Positions 22,159 to 34,698 of a DNA stretch of 64,000 nucleotides are shown here, in pieces. Origin of the DNA: Thamnaconus septentrionalis (lineage: Eukaryota > Chordata > Actinopteri > Tetraodontiformes > Monacanthidae). Location of the stretch: contig CM020517.1 in the NCBI GenBank assembly GCA_009823395.1, forward strand, positions 17,830,001 through 17,894,000, in the 5' to 3' direction. A program made the position numbers and the translations under genes. Positions within the stretch are counted from its first letter, which is position 1. Every line of letters starts with the position of its first letter. Under the pieces are notes generated by a model that was not told the origin of the DNA, searched no databases, and was given only the letters and a program-made list of their open reading frames with translations.

Positions 22159-23970
22159 CTATAATGGTTCAGGGAAGAGAGAGGAGCAGAATCAAGACTT
22201 TTAACTTTATTTTTATTTACACATTTAAACATAACATTTAAAAGGCAGTGCAAAAAAAAAAAGAAAATTCAATTATTGATGCTTAATGAATGTGTTGAGT
22301 CGCCTTCAGCAGAAGCTTAAAATGTTAACAAAATGATGTGTTCCATATTTTGACATCAGTATAGGCTAAAGGCTAAACAAACAAAATTAAAATGTGCTGA
22401 TGGTAATTTTAAAAAGTTGCATGTTTGGTTACTTTTAAAGTTCATGTCCAGCACATCTCAGCTGTAGACAAGGTATAAATTTAGGAAATTTAATGAACTT
22501 TAAAATCACCAATGCACCAGGTACTCCCCTTTTAAACTTCTCACAAAAATGTTGTCTATTTGCGCAAATATAAATCTAACAGCGCTGATTCAGGGGGGTA
22601 TCAGGTTAACTAATAGTTTAAAATCATAATAATATGCTCAACAATCATGCCCGTTTTACAGAGGGGGGAAACCCGTAGCCAGCGATGACGACACTAGAGA
22701 TAAAAACACAAAATACGCCCGATGTTGCAAAACACACAAATAAATTCACTCAAGTTCAACAGTTTCCTCACTGCAAAACGGTACCCACCTTAGCACATCT
22801 TACGTCCGGTTAACAAAATTCCTCGTTACACCGTCGACAACTTTCAACAAACACTACGGATTTTGAGCGTTAGTTTTTAGGTAAGCCGCTAGCTGAAACG
22901 TCGCAATTTCTCGAGACCATTTCTTAAAAGACACACGACTTTTGAAGCGAATTATCTGTCGAGGTAAACTTATGGCTAAACGTGGTGTTTGGTGGTGTAA
23001 ACATTTAAGCTAGCAGTGGGCCGTAGCAACCGAGTTTTATTTCCGATATAAGAATTTTCAAAATAAATTAAATGTATTCAAACTTGCGTAAGGTCATTAC
23101 ATATGATAACAATACATTGTTTTGAAAAAACCCATGACAGGATTTAAAACCGCAAGTTTGTTTTTTCATTTTTACTACTGATAATAAAACATCATTCATT
23201 TAATCCGAGTTAGTTTTTTTTTTTTAAATTAAATTAAATTTAGATTACATTTGAATCTAAACTAAAATTAATTTTATTTTATTATAGTCCACTGCCATGA
23301 TTTTAAATCAATGTATGCACACGTGTTGTGGTGGCATAACATTTCTATTTTCTCTTTCTGACGCAGCAGAGCTTTTATTTTGGCGTTAACTCAAAACAAA
23401 CCGGATGTTTTATTCTTTCGTTCAGCCGAGGAAACGTGGTCCACGTTTGTTGTGAACACAACACTCAATGGTTGAACCGCGGATGTAAGGGGTCAAACGC
23501 TGCGATAACGCGCACACTGGATGAAGAGCTCTGCTGGTGTAACCGCGTGGTGTGCATTGTTTTCCTCGTTTTTTCTTTTAAACTCAGTGCACATTGGCTA
23601 ATATGAGCTTATTTATTCTTCAAGAGCCATTGTGGAGCATGGCATCTTGAATCACATGGCTATTTGTTTAAATGTGTATGTTTTTAGCAAACAAGTTTGC
23701 AAGAAAATGTTTAATATTTACTTGAAATGATCTGTTACGTTGCCTTCCAACCAAAAGTTTAAGAACTCTGATTTTTGGTTATTTCTCCACAATTCTTGAC
23801 ATATACTTTTAAAAATACAGTTGTCGCATTAGACATTATTTTGCGCTGACATTTTACATTTTAACAAAGAAAACAATCCGAGACAAGTTTGTGTAACTTG
23901 TGCATCTTCTGAAAGCATCGACATATCACAACAGTAGTCTTTACACTCGTGCCTCTATATATCTTGCAGC
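22159..23970. promoter_or_regulatory. 5' region of the H2C2/THAP gene and DTD2 3' flank
   Basis: The ATG-bearing exon begins at a splice acceptor, so the promoter must lie further up. A candidate non-coding first exon ends at 22789 on the minus strand with the donor AAG|gtgggt. CpG-bearing sequence surrounds it (22.8-23.0 kb). From 23.05 to 23.4 kb the sequence is A+T-rich without recognised features; 23.40-23.55 kb is again CpG-bearing. The part next to 23970 is probably DTD2 3' untranslated sequence. Confidence 0.4.
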
Positions 23971-25012
23971 TCAGAACTCCATCAGGTGTGTGTAGGGTCC
24001 GTTGGTGTCGAGCTTTAGAACTTGACGGTTTCCGTACGTCCCGTGTTTCACAATCATTCCAGGTGCAGCTTCCATGAGCTCCTTCTCACACAGAGAGACA
24101 AAGTCAGTGTAGAGTCGCAGCCCGTCCTCCTTGCTGATGTTGTTGTGGTACTGCATGGCCCTGCCTTTGGCCTTCCCACCCAACGTAGCCTGTGGAACAA
24201 TCAGCAAGTTGCCGGGAAGGTCCAACACGGACACCATCTTTCCTGAGTCCGACTCGGACAGGCGCAGGTTCAGGAGTGTAGACACTGGATTGGGGGGGGG
24301 GGGAAGAAGCGTTATTTAATTATTTTAGATTTATTAGTACACAAGGAGCAATCCAATTATTAGACAAACACAAAATATGTCTGTCAAGGATGATAAATGT
24401 GACTGACCCGTTTTAGACAGGATGTCATCTGTGGCTCCTTTGAAAAAGCAGATGTAAATCACCATTCCTCTGTCAATCTGAGGGCAATAAAATTGCATTC
24501 ATAACATCATTGGAACTTTAAATGATTGACGGAATAATGATCAGATGTTACGTATTTACCAATCTAATTATAATACATTTGTTGTTGTTGTTAGCTGGCA
24601 ATGTTGACGGACAGGCTTTCCAGACAACTTCTGAGAAGTCCATCTATATTGTCAAACTCTGCGGTTTAAGTAGCCCCGTAGCTAGTACACCATTCACTTC
24701 GAAAAAGGGGCAATACACGATTTACGGTAACAAAACATTGATTTGTGAGGCTCTAGTAGTGTTTTTCTTCTGGGGCTGTCAGTCATAAATTCTGACAGTC
24801 AGTCATAAATTTTGAAAAAACATTCTCAACTTCTTTGCTACGAATGTCTGATTAACATACACCCTTAGTTAACAGAAACGACACCAGTCTGCAGCGCTCA
24901 CCTCGACAAACTGCGCTTCGGAGTCTTGCTCTGCAGGTTTGACTTGCAGCTTGGCGTGCAGACACTGCTGCAGCACTGCGCGGGCCACCGGAAGCATTTC
25001 CTTCTCGGACAT
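23971..25012 (-). CDS. dtd2: D-aminoacyl-tRNA deacylase 2
   Basis: DTD2 (animalia-specific tRNA deacylase) hydrolyses D-aminoacyl-tRNA and L-Ala mischarged to tRNA-Thr, in the cytosol. Exons in order: 25012-24902, 24477-24408, 24284-23971, with phases 0 and 1 and all GT-AG. The total is 495 bases, 164 residues; human is 168. Exon 1 gives [20 protein letters not shown]. Exon 2 gives [20 protein letters not shown]. Exon 3 gives [40 protein letters not shown] and ends LMEF. The conserved Asn155-Gly-Pro-Tyr-Thr159 motif and the PQATLGG loop are intact, so it should be active. A second copy with a changed motif lies about 9 kb away on the same strand, on the far side of the H2C2/THAP gene. The start codon is the first in-frame ATG, in context gtcATGT. 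Confidence 0.96.
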
Positions 25013-25470
25013 GACAGCACGGCTTTGAGTCGGCACTCACACCACTTTCTACAAGGCTACGAGACAGTACAACACAAAATCAGCCAAAAATAAATAAATA
25101 AATAAATAAAAGGTCTACAAATCTTCACCCGTGAAACGTGAAGGAGGTAACGCACTTCCGTGTTAACGTCAACTCGAAATGGTTGTTGTTGTTGCTCAGG
25201 ATTGCGCTTTAATTTTGCAGATGATGCGTTATAAGGACATATTTTCTTTGTTTTTTTTTAAAGAGTCTTTTTGTTTTCGAATCAATAATAACAACAATGA
25301 TAATTATTATTATTTTACCAAACAGTGAAACGGCCAACAAGAACAACGCTCTGATAACGGTGTTTACTGCATTTTGAAAACGCCTTTCCTTTCCTTTTGC
25401 ACGCATACGCATTTTGCGCAGGATTGATGCGCGCCAAGCTACAGCCAAGGAGCGTCCAAACCCCCTAAAC
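25013..25470. promoter_or_regulatory. Bidirectional DTD2-NUBPL promoter interval
   Basis: Only 458 bases separate the divergent start codons. The interval contains an (AAAT)n run near 25088-25110 and 'cgcacttccgtgttaacgtca' near 25152, with ETS- and CRE-like pieces. The head-to-head pair is, as I recall, also found in human 14q12. Confidence 0.6.
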
Positions 25471-27782
25471 ATGGCTCAGTTCACATACAGTCGGCTGTCC
25501 CATTTACTCAGGCTGTCTGTCAGCAGTCCGTCCGTTTTACGAACGTGGGCGGACATTAAATATGGGCCGGTGTGCTGTGCGCAGGCTGTCCGGTGCCAGG
25601 TGAGAGCATTACCTTTCTGTTGCTGAGTACGCCACAGTTTAGATCGGCTAGCTAGCGGCTTCACAGTACCGTCAAAGTGGAAGGAGGAACGTCTTCAAAC
25701 CGGAAAAGACACTAGAAAATAAAAGTATTAAAGAAAAAAAAAAAACAATTCTCGCTCTTAAAAAGAATAATGAGAAAAAACATGATCCTGTTTTCTCCCC
25801 TTTTTGGGAGCGGGGTTCTTTCATTACACTTAGGTGTCATACTAACATGCGCATTTGTGAATTTTATCTTTAAATGTTTTATCCTGTCATCCATAAACCG
25901 GAAGTGTATGTGTATATGCAACTGCAACTGATTTGCTGATGAATATACATGTAATACTGTAAAACCGTAATATTGTGGGCTTGTACAGAATTTCTGACCA
26001 TTAAAATAATATAATTTTTTGAAGGACTTCCAGTGCTTCTGGAAATTAGCTGTACACTCTTCCGTATAATGCATAAAACTCCCCCAAAACATAATAGAAG
26101 TCACAAGTTTTGATTAGGCAACTACATTTTCGGCATGTTTATGTCATCACATGACATCAGACGTCAAAATCTCTAGTAACTGGTTTACTTAGTTGTTTAG
26201 CTTCTTGACCACAAACTGATGGTTATAATACATGATGTATCTGAAGAATTACCTCAATAAATCCATTCTCATTTCAGAACTTTTTGTGGTTTCTGGGGCA
26301 AATTCAAGATTGTCGTCATCACAATTGGAATTTTCATTTCATTTCTCTCTTACGAACAGAATTAATGTTAAAATTGTTAATAATAATAATCGACATTTTA
26401 GATCAATTTAAGATTGCTTCAAAGGAAGTATTTTATTGTTAAAGTCTCTTACTGCAGCATTGCCATGGGTAAAATGGCTCTTATTTACTGCTGGTCAGTA
26501 AAACATCACAACAGATTTTGTGAACTGTTTCCCAGAGGTCTGTGGACAGTAAGATGTTGCAGGAGCGGCAGAAGCAGCAGATGGCGAAAGGTCTTCCCAA
26601 ACAGAAGCCCATCACGGGGGTGAAACAAGTCATTGTTGTGGCTTCTGGAAAAGGTGGCGTGGGCAAGTCGACCACTGCAGGTACAGCAGGCGTTTGTTTG
26701 CGTGAATGCTAATTTTTAAAAGATCAAACCAGAGTCACAGCACGTCCTGAAAATTAAAGTAATGACTTGAATGTGTCGTATGAAAAGGTGCTTTAGCAGT
26801 GAGCTGCGCACACCAGAGCCATTGTTGCCCAAAAAAACAACAACAACAGAGAATTGTGTTTTGAGTTAAAACTCAATAGTTTCTACGTATTAAAAACAAT
26901 TATTTATGTTTCTTATTGATAAATTCTGTTTTGTATTTGTCTTTATTCCTCTGTTCAGTGAATTTAGCTCTTGGGCTATTGGCTAACGATCCGGTAAGGA
27001 TTGCGCTCACTTTCACGTTTTGTATTTCTCACTTTGAAAAAAACTTGCACAGTTTTGGAAGAAGTAAATCATGGAGAGAGAAAAAAAACAACTGTGTGGA
27101 AGTTTGAAATTGGCAGATGTAATCATTGTTTGAATATAATTTCATCAGTTGAAGTCGGTGGGTCTCCTGGATGCAGACATCTACGGCCCGTCTGTTCCCA
27201 AGCTGATGAACCTGAAGGGAAACCCCGACCTCTCCGACAGTACGGCTCTCCCTTCATCTTCGTCTGCTGTCGGATTGACTTTTCTCTGGTTGCTGTTTCC
27301 ACTGCTCACTGCGCAGTCACCGCTGTTAACCCGTTTGCTCTGTGTGTGCCAGACAACCTGATGCTCCCTCTCACCAACTATGGGATCCCATGGTGAGTCC
27401 CGTAGTTACCCGCCTCTGCTTCTGCCCCTCCCATTCTCTTCACGTTGTCCTTCAGAGATTATTTCAGAGGTCTGAGTCGCTGTCACCGCCTCGCTCGCAG
27501 CATGTCGATGGGCTTCCTGGTGGACGACGTGGCCCCCATCGTGTGGCGAGGCCTGATGGTGATGTCAGCAATAGAGAAGCTGCTCAGACAGGTTTGCACT
27601 GATCATCCACCCCAGGGTCCGGTTAGAGAGGTGCATTATGTTCAGGTCATTTCAGGTGTGTGTGTGTGTGTGTGTTTGTTCCTAGGTGGAATGGGGGACG
27701 CTTGACTATCTGGTGGTCGACATGCCTCCTGGAACCGGAGATGTGCAGCTGTCAATCAGTCAGAACATCCCTGTAGCAGGTC

Positions 27783-27834
<52 letters not shown>

Positions 27835-29274
27835 CGATTAACCATGAACTAAAATCCCAACTTCCACATTGACCTCCATGAAACAGTATTTTAGTTATAT
27901 TTATAATAATAATAATAATAATAATAATGATGAACTTTATTTATATAGCACTGTTCATACACAAGATATGCAACCCACAGTGCTTAACAAAAAAAATTAA
28001 AAAAGATAATAATAATAAGAACAACAATCATAATAGTAACGATGAGAAAAAATAAAAAGCTCCACTGCCCCTCCCCCCACCCCATACGGACCCACCCCTC
28101 CACGCATTTATATGAAATACTTCAAAAGTGAAGTGACGATTTGTCAAAAATGTGCGACGTCGCACTGCGTTGGTGGACAAACGAGTGCGTTTCGAGCAGT
28201 GGGAGCCGGTAAATGTCGGCCAAGAGGAGGACCGACACCATCAGGCCTCGGCGCAGAGAGTTTGAATCCTCTTCTCATCAGGGTCGCCTGCTGTTCCTGC
28301 GCTCTCAGGTGCCGTCATCGTGTCCACGCCGCAGGACATCGCGCTGCTGGACGCTCGCAGAGGAGCCGAGATGTTCAAGAGAGTCAACGTGCCGGTAATC
28401 TTGAAACACAACTCCGCACCTCTGAGAGGCGTTGGGTGGCCGGGCCGTCACCGCGGCCTGCGTTCTCTCCGTCGCAGGTCCTCGGCCTGGTTCAGAACAT
28501 GAGCGTCTTCCAGTGCCCCAAGTGCCAGCACCAGACTCACATCTTCGGCTCGGACGGAGCCCGTCAGCTCGCCGACACGCTGGGAGTCCAGTTCTTAGGT
28601 GAGTCGGAGGAAGAGGAGCAGTGACCCTGTGCCCTCAATGCAAGAAAAAAAATATTCCTAAATCAACACATAAGCTTCCATGACCCCGAAAATTGCGCAA
28701 AACCTACATATGGCAATTACAAAAAAAAAAATTATTAGCTCTGATAAAAATGAAAATACATTTTGTTTCTTCATCGTCGTTGGGAGGTGTTTGGGTCGAC
28801 GTGACACAGCCACTCCGGCTGGCACAGTCAGTTTCATATTCAAAGTGCAGATGTGAGTGCAGGAGGCGTTGATGATTTTCTGACAGAATCAACCCCAGGA
28901 GGTTGAGAGTCTTTGTCATCCTTTTTTCTTCTTCCTCTCTTTCAACAGGCGATATCCCTCTTCATCTGAACATCAGGGAGATGTCAGACAGAGGGAAGCC
29001 TGTAGTTGTCTCCTCGCCAGGCAGCCCAGAGGTATCTACTCCACACTCGTCTCTTCTCTTGTATTCTGTTCTGCTGATTCTGTCGTTGAATTTGAATTGG
29101 AATTGAATTTTATTTTTTCGTTTCCATTGTAAATTAAAGCAATCTTGTGCAATCAACTACAAAAATGATATATTTATAAAACAAACAACTACAAACAACA
29201 ACAACAACAAAAACCTTCCAAAACAAATTTGCACAACCAGATACATTCACATGAAAAAAAAAAAAAAATATATA

Positions 29275-29312
<38 letters not shown>

Positions 29313-29576
29313 TTTTTTTAAACAACTCTGTAAATAAAAAAAAAGGAGTAGGCTGAAGCTGAAGCTTTTTTTTGCCGACCCCATCACTGCAAAGCTTCTT
29401 CCTGGTGCAGGTCACCTGCTGAGGGCATTTTCTTGTGTTGAACGATCAATCTTGCGGCGCTTGTGTGCTTTATTCTTTCTTTATTCGTCTAGGCCGCGGC
29501 CTACAGGAAGGTGGCGTCAGCCGTGGTCAGGAGATTGCAGGAAGTGACCCACGGCGTAAACAGGAAGTCGGCGTAG
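25471..29576 (+). CDS. nubpl: NUBPL (Ind1), mitochondrial complex I Fe-S assembly protein
   Basis: NUBPL is a Mrp/NBP35-type P-loop ATPase that delivers Fe-S clusters to respiratory complex I in the mitochondrial matrix. Eleven coding exons: 25471-25599, 26536-26680, 26959-26993, 27149-27239, 27353-27392, 27501-27591, 27686-27779, 28309-28394, 28478-28598, 28949-29031, 29493-29576. They total 999 bases, 332 residues (human 319), with continuous phase. The N-terminus ([15 protein letters not shown]...) is Arg/Ser/Leu-rich and suits a mitochondrial targeting peptide. The P-loop GKGGVGKS is residues 81-88, followed by [31 protein letters not shown] and [10 protein letters not shown] with Cys250 and Cys253, the cluster-binding pair. 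The C-terminus is [17 protein letters not shown]. Introns are short (35-base exon 3 is a microexon) and hold CA, AAT and AT repeats. No frame defects are seen. An AATAAA lies at 29944-29949. Confidence 0.97.
27785..27832. repeat. (CA)n in NUBPL intron 7
   Basis: About 24 CA units directly downstream of the exon 7 donor. Confidence 0.9.
27902..28000. repeat. (AAT)n plus LINE/SINE tail-like sequence
   Basis: An AAT run is followed by 'aactttatttatatagcact', a motif very common at 3' ends of fish retroposons. Confidence 0.5.
29265..29310. repeat. (AT)n in NUBPL intron 10
   Basis: Poly-A, then alternating AT with one short break. Confidence 0.9.
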
Positions 29577-29943
29577 CTCGCTGACCGGCGTGAAGACGCA
29601 CTGCACTGCTGGATGTTTGCGCCACACAAATGCTCACAAAACGCACAATGAGTGAAGGCCAAAGCGCTACCTGTGGCAGTGCACTACTGCGGATTCTGAA
29701 GCGTCGACAACAAGTTGTGCGTTGACGATGTCAGAGGCTGTCAATTGATTTCCAACAAAGTGTTTGCGACCTTGATTGTCAAGCGTGCAGCTGCTTAAAA
29801 TGTCCTTTACCAACCCAGCTTAGGCTTCCGCTGGAGTCTCGTTTGTATTAAAGTCAGGAAAACAAAGTTGTTGCTGTAGAGGATCTGTTGTTCCTTCAAT
29901 TTCAACTATCACACTGTTTATTAATGTTGGCTCCCTGTGACTG

Positions 29944-29949
29944 AATAAA
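29944..29949 (+). terminator. Candidate NUBPL polyadenylation signal
   Basis: AATAAA about 370 bases after the stop codon. Confidence 0.5.
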
Positions 29950-30284
29950 ATATGTATGGTTTTCCTGGTTTCTGCTCGGAAAGCACAGTTTTGACTCTTT
30001 TTGAATTAAAAAAAAAAAAAAAAAGGTTGTCGCAGATGAACGCAAACTACAAGTTAATAAACTAAGACCAGTAATTAATACTGGCACTAACTGAGCAGTA
30101 AAAAGGATTCCCAGAGATGTCGCGCTTTCCACATTTAAGCCTTTGTCAATGTGTTGCAACTGCGCTCGTGCTTTTCCAGGATGAATGTACACTTTGTGAC
30201 GTCAGACAGAGGCAAAGTGTGAGAATTCTTCAGAACTTTTCTGAAACACGACGGGTGTCCGGTCCGGGCCACTACTGTAAACGG

Positions 30285-30298
30285 CCAGCAGAGGGCGA
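30285..30298 (+). promoter_or_regulatory. CTCF-like motif downstream of NUBPL
   Basis: The plus strand reads CCAGCAGAGGGCGA, a full match to the CTCF core consensus. It lies at the edge between the gene-dense left half and the gene-poor 30-kb stretch. Confidence 0.55.
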
Positions 30299-31625
30299 TA
30301 GGAGCGCATTGGATTCAAGGCTGAGTAGAATCGGATCACGGTGGCATCGATGTGTCCCCCGTCTTCTTTTACTTTTTGTTTCCCCTTTAGATGTAAAATT
30401 CGTTGAAAGTCAAAGAAAAATAAGTTTTGCTGGCATCCACGCGACCGACGGGGTTTTTGCGGTTGTTTTTCGTGATTAATTCACGATTAGGCTGCATTTA
30501 CAAATACTGGTCTGACTGAATCTGTTGCTTTTTGATTTGGCCTTTTGAATGTCTATCTTAATAAAGACCTGAATGAATGAACGAATAAGGTACAGCTATG
30601 CATCATGGAAACATGACCTGTGCAACAACTTCTTCCATCTTCTTTAGCAAAAAGCATCCGCATTAAAGATGAAGTTCACCGTTTAAAGTAGAATCTTGCT
30701 TTGTTTGGCTCTAATCGGATCAACGCCGCCGCAAGAGGAAGAACCGTGGCGACTTTGTTCGACTGAGGCCTTGCGGTTGCGCAGTGCTTTTCATTCGCAT
30801 CGGACTCAACCAGTAGTGTGCATTTAGCCTCAGTCCTTCGTGAATGTTTCGAGAGGAGTTTGTGACGTCATCCGATTGATCCTTTGGGTGAAAACCTGCA
30901 GCGTTTTTTTTTTCCCCCCTGCTGTTTGTCTAAGACACACGTTCGACGGCAAACAACGGTGGTCAAACAGCAGCTGCGGAACGACTCGGCATTCTGGAAG
31001 CAGTGACGCTGCAAAAAAAATTGGTACCAGCTGCGTTGTCATGGCGACGAAGCAGCTGGCTCAAGGTCAGCAAGTTTGTGTGTGTGTGTGTGTGTGTGTG
31101 TAGATGGCATTTGTCTCAGAAGGTTGTTTTCCCAGATATTGTTCATACTTTTCATTATTGTGGAAAAACACAGAAAAACAAATCTAGCGTTTTGTTTTCA
31201 TGACCCTCAATTTCCATTTGTTGGCCTCCAATTGGTCCGGCCCACCTAATAGCTGTTAATGTGGAGCCCTGCTGTAAGCACTGTTACTTTACTTCCAAGC
31301 AGCCCTCCTCCACCACTCCAGTGCTACACTGGAGCGTCATTGCGGTAACCCTGCCGATGGTGCTGAATTGGAATTCACACCTGAGCCAAGTCAAAACCAA
31401 TGACTCCCAAACTGCTTTTAAAAGACCCACTGTTTCAAAAACCAACATATGATGATGTAACAGGCAAATCATCTCATCCAAAGACGACCTGCGTTATGTT
31501 TTTGTTTCTTTTTCCCCCAGTTTTACAACCCTTCAATCCTTCACTCATCATGCACACCTATGGATCCATTAGAACAGTGAGCCTTTCATATTTATTATTA
31601 TGAACGCTCGCATCCTCAAATAAAC

Positions 31626-31765
31626 CAATGAATAATAAGGTGGATGAGGTATCCATGTTTGGGTGCGCTGCAGACCACCGTAGCTCACTGGCAAACTCAG
31701 GAGGGGAGTTAGAGTGAAAGGTGCTGCAATCTCAAATGAATTCACTTGATGTCACTGTTTCAGGG
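31626..31765. repeat. Dispersed repeat, second copy of 15640 family
   Basis: Matches 15653-15800 over about 140 bases with short indels (ggatgaggtatcca, gtttgggtgcgc, accaccgtagct, cacttgatgtcactgttt). Confidence 0.65.
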
Positions 31766-34274
31766 AAGATGAAAGCTCCATCCAAAGTCAACGTGATCAC
31801 ATAATAAAAACTCTCAACTGAGCTAAACTTAGCTAAACTTAGCTACATTTATAGCTCCTTTTGCAGAAGTTGCATTAAGTCACTGAGACCTGGAGCACCA
31901 ACTCAAATCTGGAACATTTGGAAAGCAACCAAAACGGAACTCGTACGTGCTTTATGCATAAAAGATCTTTACACATTTTCAGGGCTTGCTAAGTTGTCTT
32001 CTCGCTTTTGAACTCAGAGTGTGAACCGCAAAAGAAAAAAAGAGATAGCTTCACTTCCTCCAGTATTTCTCCTGCCGGTGACTCATCGCTGCCTGAAAGC
32101 AGCAATATAAATTATGAAGCAGATTAAGATAAATTATTGATTGGGGTTATGTTAAGAAACTTCCCAACTGACAGCGCCGGAATTCATCGGAGGCACAAAC
32201 CCAAAATTACACTTTCACCACAGTTAAATGAACAGCTCAGACCTGATTTCAACAGATCAGCACGTCAACTGACAGCCTTGAGGTTGCAGTTGTCGCTCAG
32301 TCCCTGGATCTTCATCGACCGACTGTTACAGATTCTATTAAAAATAAATAAAATCCAAAGCAAAGATTTGTGTTTTTTTCTGTTTCTAATCGAGAACAAA
32401 ACCTGACATATGAAACACCAGGCAGAACTGCAGCGGAACCTGGAACTTCCACTTTCACTTCCGGTCAGTGAGCGCTTTTTGGTTTCTGGACATTTTCATG
32501 AGTGTAAGCATGTTTTGCTGCTGTCAAGTGAAGATGTCGAGAAAACAGCAGCAGCTTCAAGGATAAAGAAAACTCCCCAAACAGATAATTAGATGATGAC
32601 ATCTAGTGTAACAAACTCCTGACTAGAAGCCTAAACAGAGAGACACTGAACAAGTGAATTACAGATAAAGGGATAAAATGGCAAAAACAAATAGAACTGA
32701 CGGTACTAAACTGCACTGATGACAAAAATATTCTCAAATTGTCTTTATTTTGCCGTGAGAATGAAACAGACTATTGTGAAGTTACAGAGTGTGAGTCTTT
32801 GCAGGCTTCGCTGAGGTGTTTCCTGGCGAGTGAGTTGCTAAATACTGCAAGTGACCGTCTGACTTTCAGAGTTCTGGAGGTGCTTGTCTGGGAGTCAGTC
32901 CTGCGTCCTCGTGTGTTGACGTGCCGTGGTTAAACCTGTCAGAGCGTTGTTATCGACGCAACTTTGCACGTCGGCAAATTAGAGAAACAAGAGGGGCAAA
33001 TAAGAGGGCGAGAGGACAAATAAACAAGCGGGAAACATTATTTTGTCTTGGCACGAGGCTGCGGGCAAAGCCTGGGATTGGTAAACAACCTCAGCGGGGA
33101 AAGAAAGTTTGCCAACTTGTGTGTGTTTGAATAGCAGAATGTCTAAAAATACTGTGTGCACTGAGACATAACAGGACCTTCAGATTCTTTCATGTACAAA
33201 AATAAAAATTAATTGGAAGTGGAAACACGGAAGCGGAGCAGAAGTGCCATGCACAGACACAATCTATTTATTATGGAACGCTATTATATTTTCTGGAGGT
33301 AAATAAATCTGACATTCTACGAGCTGAAAGTATCTGGAGTTGGAGTTTTCAGGAAAAGGGAAGGTTGTGTTGAATGGAAATGTAATAAAGCCGTTGTTAC
33401 CGTATATTCCTCCTCTGGCAAAAATCACACTGATCTCAGCAAGCAGGCAGGCCTGTGCCTGCGTGAAGCAAAAGCACATTTGTTTCCTAACAGCCAATAA
33501 AAACCTTACAGGAATGTGATGTATACCAAACCTCACTCAATGCTTGCGCAATCAGGCTTTGGGGCAGTAATGGCAGCCTCTTCTTCCTCTGGTGTCTTCG
33601 TTGTTGGGAAGCAGATTGTCAATTTCAAGCAAGAGTTTAAGATCAAAACAAAGAACAAAAAAAGAAAGAAGAAAAAACGACCCCAAGTTATTGAGGATGT
33701 TGTTGTTCAGGCAACACAAAGACGAGAATCTTCCTCATGAGCTTTGAACTTGTGCGTTAGCATCTGTTTTTTGGCTGCTTTGCCGCCCCGAAGCAGATGA
33801 TGTTTTTCTTGTCTGGAGATACTTTCTCCAAAGCGCAATGTGTTCTCAATAAAATGCAAAGTGAACATGAGACAAAGTAGCCGCCTGTCAAAAGGAAGGG
33901 TGCATCTGCAACTCGTCCACACCAAGATGTATTCATTTGTAAGCATACTTGTCATTTTTTGAATGGGTTTTCCTCCACTCATAAAAAGTTCCGTCAGGGG
34001 ATAACTCTGCAACCGCAGCTCAAGCGTTTGGATTTTTTGACTCTGCAATTTCAACCATCCGTCTTGCCAACCTCCAACGCAAAGAGTTTGCTGAAGTGGT
34101 GAAGCACGGGAGTGAGATCCCCTGGCGAAACAAAGACGAAGACCAGGAATCGCTACTCTACCACCACTTGAGTTGTAAACAATAGTCGATTCCACAAAAA
34201 ACATGTGTGAAAACTGCTGGTTTAATCAGAACAGGATGCTATGCTCCAGGTGTCCACAGCAGTGGTCCAGTAAA

Positions 34275-34478
<204 letters not shown>

Positions 34479-34479
34479 C

Positions 34480-34698
34480 TATACCTGATCACCTGATCAG
34501 ATACCTGATATTATATCAGGTATCAGGTATCTGATATTATATCAGGTATCTGATAAGATAATTGATATAATATCAGGTATCTGATGTTTTATATCAGATA
34601 CCTGATATAATATCAGACATCAGGTATCTGATCAGATAATTGATATAATATCAGGTATCTGATATAAAATACCAGATACCTGATATTATATCAGGTAC
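34480..34698. repeat. Array of short palindromes (GATACCTGATAT family)
   Basis: Units such as gatacctgatattatatcag (self-complementary around tattata) recur at least seven times in both orientations, with the spacer gataattgatataatatcag. The block abuts the (TATC)n tract. Confidence 0.85.

Noticed and set aside
33516..33740. Lys-rich small open frame
   Set aside because: No splice or homology support; biased composition only.
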